The notes below the pieces were generated by a model, which did not search any database, was not told the DNA's origin, and was given only the letters and a program-made list of their open reading frames with translations. This document shows, one piece after another, positions 5,204 to 7,564 of a stretch of DNA of 7,564 nucleotides. A program made the position numbers and the translations under genes. The stretch is from NCBI GenBank assembly GCA_018894075.1, contig JAHIEB010000015.1, positions 1-7,564 on the forward strand, written 5' to 3'. Origin of the DNA: Patescibacteria group bacterium. Its GTDB lineage: Bacteria; Patescibacteriota; Minisyncoccia; Minisyncoccales; Staskawiczbacteraceae. Within the stretch, counting starts at the first letter, position 1, and every line of letters begins with the position of its first letter.

Positions 5204-5210
5204 AAAGGAG
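5204..5210 (+). promoter_or_regulatory. Very strong Shine-Dalgarno site of the 77-aa gene
   Basis: AAAGGAG six bases before ATG 5217, within the longer AGAAAGGAG, a nine-base match to the usual CCUCC-containing 16S rRNA tail if that tail ends CUCCUUUCU. It is the best ribosome site in the window. Confidence 0.85.
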
Positions 5211-5216
5211 ATTTCT

Positions 5217-5450
5217 ATGTACCCGTCTGAATCTGACAGGAAAATCAGGAGATGGGGTCTGGGTCTTGATGACCAGGAAGCGATTGCTCTGCTTGAGAGC
5301 CTGCTGAGAACGTGTGAGAGCGAGGATGAATTGCGCCGAGAAATCGTTTTCATATTCGGCGGGCCAATGATTTTGGTGGGATGGGAAGAAAACGCAAAAT
5401 GGGTTTCCATCACCTTTCAAACCGGGAGAAATATCTCTGCTTCGGCATAG
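5217..5450 (+). CDS. Orphan hypothetical protein, 77 aa
   Basis: I do not recognise a family. The first half is charged and helical (DDQEAIALLESLLRTCESEDELRREIVFIFGG, about 18-49), the second half is beta-like (PMILVGWEENAKWVSITFQTG). No signal peptide or membrane span is seen. GC is 55% over 5221-5340, unlike the flanking operons. The stop codon TAG (5448-5450) lies inside the 5' arm of the terminator stem, so coding end and transcription end are fused. The last residues (ASA) are therefore constrained by the hairpin sequence. It is monocistronic with its own SD and terminator. Confidence 0.72.
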   Translation: MYPSESDRKIRRWGLGLDDQEAIALLESLLRTCESEDELRREIVFIFGGPMILVGWEENAKWVSITFQTGRNISASA

Positions 5451-5470
5451 CTTCGGCTATGCCTCTTTTA
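5444..5470 (+). terminator. UUCG-loop intrinsic terminator overlapping the 77-aa stop codon
   Basis: GGCATAGC (5444-5451) pairs with GCTATGCC (5456-5463) around an exceptionally stable TTCG tetraloop, followed by TCTTTTA. The TAG stop is part of the 5' arm. Confidence 0.92.
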
Positions 5471-5499
5471 TTGCTTCAAGATTGCAGAAATGATAGAAT
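5471..5499 (+). promoter_or_regulatory. Promoter of tRNA-Val
   Basis: TTGCTT (5471-5476), a 17-nt spacer and the extended -10 TGATAGAAT (5491-5499). It abuts the preceding terminator directly, and the -10 repeats that of tRNA-Trp exactly. Confidence 0.75.
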
Positions 5500-5509
5500 G
5501 TATAAACGT

Positions 5510-5581
5510 GGACGGTTGGCTCAGTGGTAGAGCACTTCGTTCACATCGAAGGGGTCGCAGGTTCGAATCCTGCACCGTCCA
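5510..5581 (+). tRNA. trnV: tRNA-Val (anticodon CAC)
   Basis: This is a 72-nt cloverleaf. The acceptor arms are GGACGGT (5510-5516) and ACCGTCC (5574-5580), with discriminator A5581. The D-arm is GCTC/GAGC, and the anticodon stem CTTCG/CGAAG encloses loop TTCACAT with CAC at 5542-5544. The T-arm is GCAGG-TTCGAAT-CCTGC. It reads GUG. No 3' CCA is encoded. A coding region starts 15 nt after it with no terminator between. Confidence 0.96.
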
Positions 5582-5596
5582 CTGGGTTTGATTTTT

Positions 5597-5980
5597 ATGG
5601 TTAATATATACATTTTTTCGTGGCTGTCCTGGCATTTCCTTGAAGTCCCTGTTTTTTTGCTTGGAGTGTGGAAAAACTATATTCTCTGCAGCGCAAACTT
5701 TTTCTCCACTCCTCTGCTTTTATCCACTTTGTTCGCTCCGTGGAGGAGGTATAAGTGGAACTATGCTACCAGCGGATTTAATATCGGGATGGTTTTTGAA
5801 ACTTTGCTTTCAAACCTTATCTCAAGAATACTGGGTGCTGTTGTCAGGCTGGCTCTGATTGTAATCGGTGTCTTTTTCCAACTCATTGTTTTAATAGCCG
5901 GCTTTTTAATTATTTTGCTCTGGTTTTTTCTGCCCCTTATTTGTTTGGCAGGCTTTTTAATAAGCATGGGATTAATTTAG
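5597..5980 (+). CDS. Conserved hydrophobic membrane protein, 127 aa, partner of the Clp-like ATPase
   Basis: I know no name for it, but the motif LFAPWRRYKW (45-54) followed by SNLISRILGAVVRLALIVIGV (72-92) matches a family I recall lying beside membrane Clp-like ATPases in Candidate Phyla Radiation genomes. Hydrophobic segments: about 8-24, and 79-98 running into 100-125 (AGFLIILLWFFLPLICLAGFLISMG). The middle, with a basic and aromatic cluster (PWRRYKWNYATSGF), is probably cytoplasmic. The start is taken as ATG 5597; a TTG at 5588 would add three residues. There is no Shine-Dalgarno site and only 15 nt to the tRNA-Val 3' end, so tRNA processing could leave an almost leaderless mRNA. The next gene's ATG is two bases after the stop, which suggests a two-protein membrane complex. 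Confidence 0.75.
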   Translation: MVNIYIFSWLSWHFLEVPVFLLGVWKNYILCSANFFSTPLLLSTLFAPWRRYKWNYATSGFNIGMVFETLLSNLISRILGAVVRLALIVIGVFFQLIVLIAGFLIILLWFFLPLICLAGFLISMGLI

Positions 5981-5981
5981 T

Positions 5982-7564
5982 ATGTTTAATAACCAAAAAG
6001 CAGAGATATTCAATTCGGTTTCAAGCTCTGATTTTCCCTTATTCAGGTATGCAAAAAAAGCAAGCGATGTTTGTATAACCCTTTTTATCCTATCTGTCCT
6101 TTATTTAGGATACTCGCTCATATCAAGGGTTTCTTTTGACAGTGCTTTGAGATTAAATATCTTTTTCTTTGTTTTAACTGCCGTATTCTGGGAAATCCAT
6201 CTCTTTTTTGAGAATTCTATAAAGAAACCTCAACTACCAAAGAAGCTGGCTGATGTTTCAAGAGAAGACAACCTGGCCGAGTTTTTAACCCTTGAATCAG
6301 CCAAGATCGTTTCTGGAGCATTAAAGTTCTGCAGAAGAAAGAAAATCTCGGAAGTTTCAAGCATTAATTTGCTGTATTCTGCTTTAAGCTCAAGCTTTCA
6401 GACAAAGTATATTTTTAACAGGCTGGGGCTTGAGATTGAGAGGGTGCAGGATTTGCTAAAAAACTCTTTGGAAAAGTCTGCTAGGGGAGAAAGCACCGCC
6501 AATGTTTTTTCTGAAGACTTTAATTCTGCAATGTCTGTGGCCTTAGCTACAGCTAAAGCCCGATTGCACGAGAGAATTGAAGCTCGAGATATTCTGGTTG
6601 GCATATCAGGGGCAGAGTTTTTCAAGCAGATATTGATTGAGGCCTCGCTAAAAGAAGATGATTTTGCCAATTTGAGCGTCTGGTATGACTATTTAGAGAA
6701 GAAAATTGAAAACAGAAAGCAGTTTTGGTCAAAAGACAATCTGGCAATGAACGGATCTATCGGAAAGGATTGGGCCGCAGGATATACTGTCACCTTAGAT
6801 CAGTATTCCACTGACCTGACAAAATACATCAGGAGATGGTTCTACAAGGCAATAATCGGGCACGAGAAAGCCCTGGAAAGGCTTCAGGAAGCACTTTGCA
6901 GACCGCAGATGAATAATGCTTTGATTGTGGGAGACCCTGGCACAGGGAGAGAAAGCATTATTGAGGGCTTGGCCAGAAGAGTGTTTTTAGGCAAGAGCTT
7001 AGAAGAGATAAATTACCACAGGGTAATTGAGCTTGATATGTCAGGGCTTTTATCCCAGGTTAAAACAGAAGATGAGACAACTTTTGTTTTAGACAAGATT
7101 TTCTCTGAAGTGGTGTCAGCTGGCAATGTCATTCTAGTTATAAAGGACTTCCATAATTATGTGGGCCTGGAAATAAACCAGCCAGGTATGGTGGATATTT
7201 CCGGGATTCTGTCCAAATACTTAAGCATATTCGGGTTTAAGTTTGTAGGCATTACAGATTATACCGGACTTCACGAGAGGATTGAAAAGAACCCCGCCCT
7301 GCTCTCAATGTTTGAAAAGATTGAGGTTTCAGAGATTACAGAAGCTGAAACAATTAGGATTCTGCAAAACAGGGCTCTGGAATTAGAGCAAAAATACAAG
7401 CTTTTCATTATTTATCCTTCAATAAGAGAGCTTGTCAATTTGGCTGCAAAATATATTCCAAACCAGCCTTTTCCCAAAAAAGCCATAAACATACTTGAAG
7501 ATGTCGCTATTTATGTTGCAAGGTCAGTTAAGGCAAAGGTCGTTCTGCCAGAGCATGTGGCAAA
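5982..7564 (+). CDS. Membrane-anchored Clp-type (ClpC-like) AAA protein with degenerate first ATPase module (3' truncated)
   Basis: ATG 5982 opens a frame that runs off the window; 527 complete residues are visible. Order: two hydrophobic spans (about 29-50 and 58-76), then two Clp_N-like helical repeats (about 98-138, ESAKIVSGALKFCRRKKISEVSSINLLYSAL, and 174-210, FNSAMSVALATAKARLHERIEARDILVGIS). A Clp D1-type AAA module follows from about 290 (IIGHEKALERLQEAL). The D1 signatures are altered: Walker A GDPGTGRES (317-325) has R323 in place of Lys and E324 for Thr/Ser. Walker B VILVIKDFH (383-391) has KD instead of DE. The usual ERRF arginine finger reads LSMF (441-444). D1 is therefore probably unable to hydrolyse ATP. 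The D2 module, if present, lies beyond the window. A membrane-bound unfoldase or scaffold is likely. No Shine-Dalgarno site. Confidence 0.85.
   Translation, partial: MFNNQKAEIFNSVSSSDFPLFRYAKKASDVCITLFILSVLYLGYSLISRVSFDSALRLNIFFFVLTAVFWEIHLFFENSIKKPQLPKKLADVSREDNLAEFLTLESAKIVSGALKFCRRKKISEVSSINLLYSALSSSFQTKYIFNRLGLEIERVQDLLKNSLEKSARGESTANVFSEDFNSAMSVALATAKARLHERIEARDILVGISGAEFFKQILIEASLKEDDFANLSVWYDYLEKKIENRKQFWSKDNLAMNGSIGKDWAAGYTVTLDQYSTDLTKYIRRWFYKAIIGHEKALERLQEALCRPQMNNALIVGDPGTGRESIIEGLARRVFLGKSLEEINYHRVIELDMSGLLSQVKTEDETTFVLDKIFSEVVSAGNVILVIKDFHNYVGLEINQPGMVDISGILSKYLSIFGFKFVGITDYTGLHERIEKNPALLSMFEKIEVSEITEAETIRILQNRALELEQKYKLFIIYPSIRELVNLAAKYIPNQPFPKKAINILEDVAIYVARSVKAKVVLPEHVA

Noticed and set aside
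5588..5596. TTG at 5588 as start of the membrane protein
   Set aside because: ATG at 5597 in the same frame is preferred; neither has an SD and the extension adds only three residues.
6398..6670. 90-aa minus-strand open frame inside the Clp-like gene
   Set aside because: It is antisense to clear Clp_N-like coding sequence.
1..7564. CRISPR arrays, insertion sequences, att sites or replication origin
   Set aside because: No regularly spaced direct repeats, transposase or integrase coding, or terminal repeats were seen on either strand.

Overview
The window looks like part of a small, reduced bacterial genome of the Candidate Phyla Radiation (Patescibacteria), most likely Parcubacteria-like. 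The reasons are recalled family resemblances: a membrane-tethered Clp_N/AAA protein behind a small membrane protein with an 'LFAPWRRYKW'-type motif, a membrane-anchored cohesin-like protein, and many orphan small genes. No database search was possible. The genetic code appears standard: TGA is used as a stop in the gene at 542-874 and TGG encodes Trp.

Layout, left to right. (1) 1-388: the C-terminal end of a membrane-anchored, possibly cohesin-like surface protein. (2) 407-2474: a promoter, tRNA-Trp(CCA), a 110-aa hypothetical protein, a protein-L-isoaspartate methyltransferase (pcm-like) and the endolytic transglycosylase mltG, all tightly packed, closed by a hairpin terminator that works in both directions. 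(3) 2484-3092, minus strand: a 202-aa orphan gene convergent with mltG and divergent from rplJ. (4) 3158-4270: a palindrome holding two divergent -35 boxes, the rplJ promoter, an L10-type leader RNA, rplJ, rplL and a terminator. (5) 4278-5470: three small orphan genes in a row (137, 62 and 77 aa), each with its own putative promoter, clear Shine-Dalgarno site and intrinsic terminator. (6) 5471-7564: a promoter, tRNA-Val(CAC), a 127-aa membrane protein, and a membrane-anchored Clp-type AAA protein that runs off the right edge.

Two gene classes are interleaved. The conserved genes (pcm, mltG, rplJ, rplL, the membrane protein, the Clp-like protein) have no convincing Shine-Dalgarno site, often touch or overlap their neighbours, and are about 40-43% GC in the stretches I counted. 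The four orphan genes are about 52-55% GC, have strong purine-rich ribosome-binding sites, and are each a self-contained promoter-gene-terminator unit. This contrast is the most notable system-level signal. The second is that two protein operons appear to be driven by tRNA promoters sharing the same extended -10 sequence. The third is that the first AAA module of the Clp-like protein has lost its Walker A lysine, Walker B DE pair and arginine-finger residues, suggesting a structural or regulatory rather than ATP-hydrolysing module.
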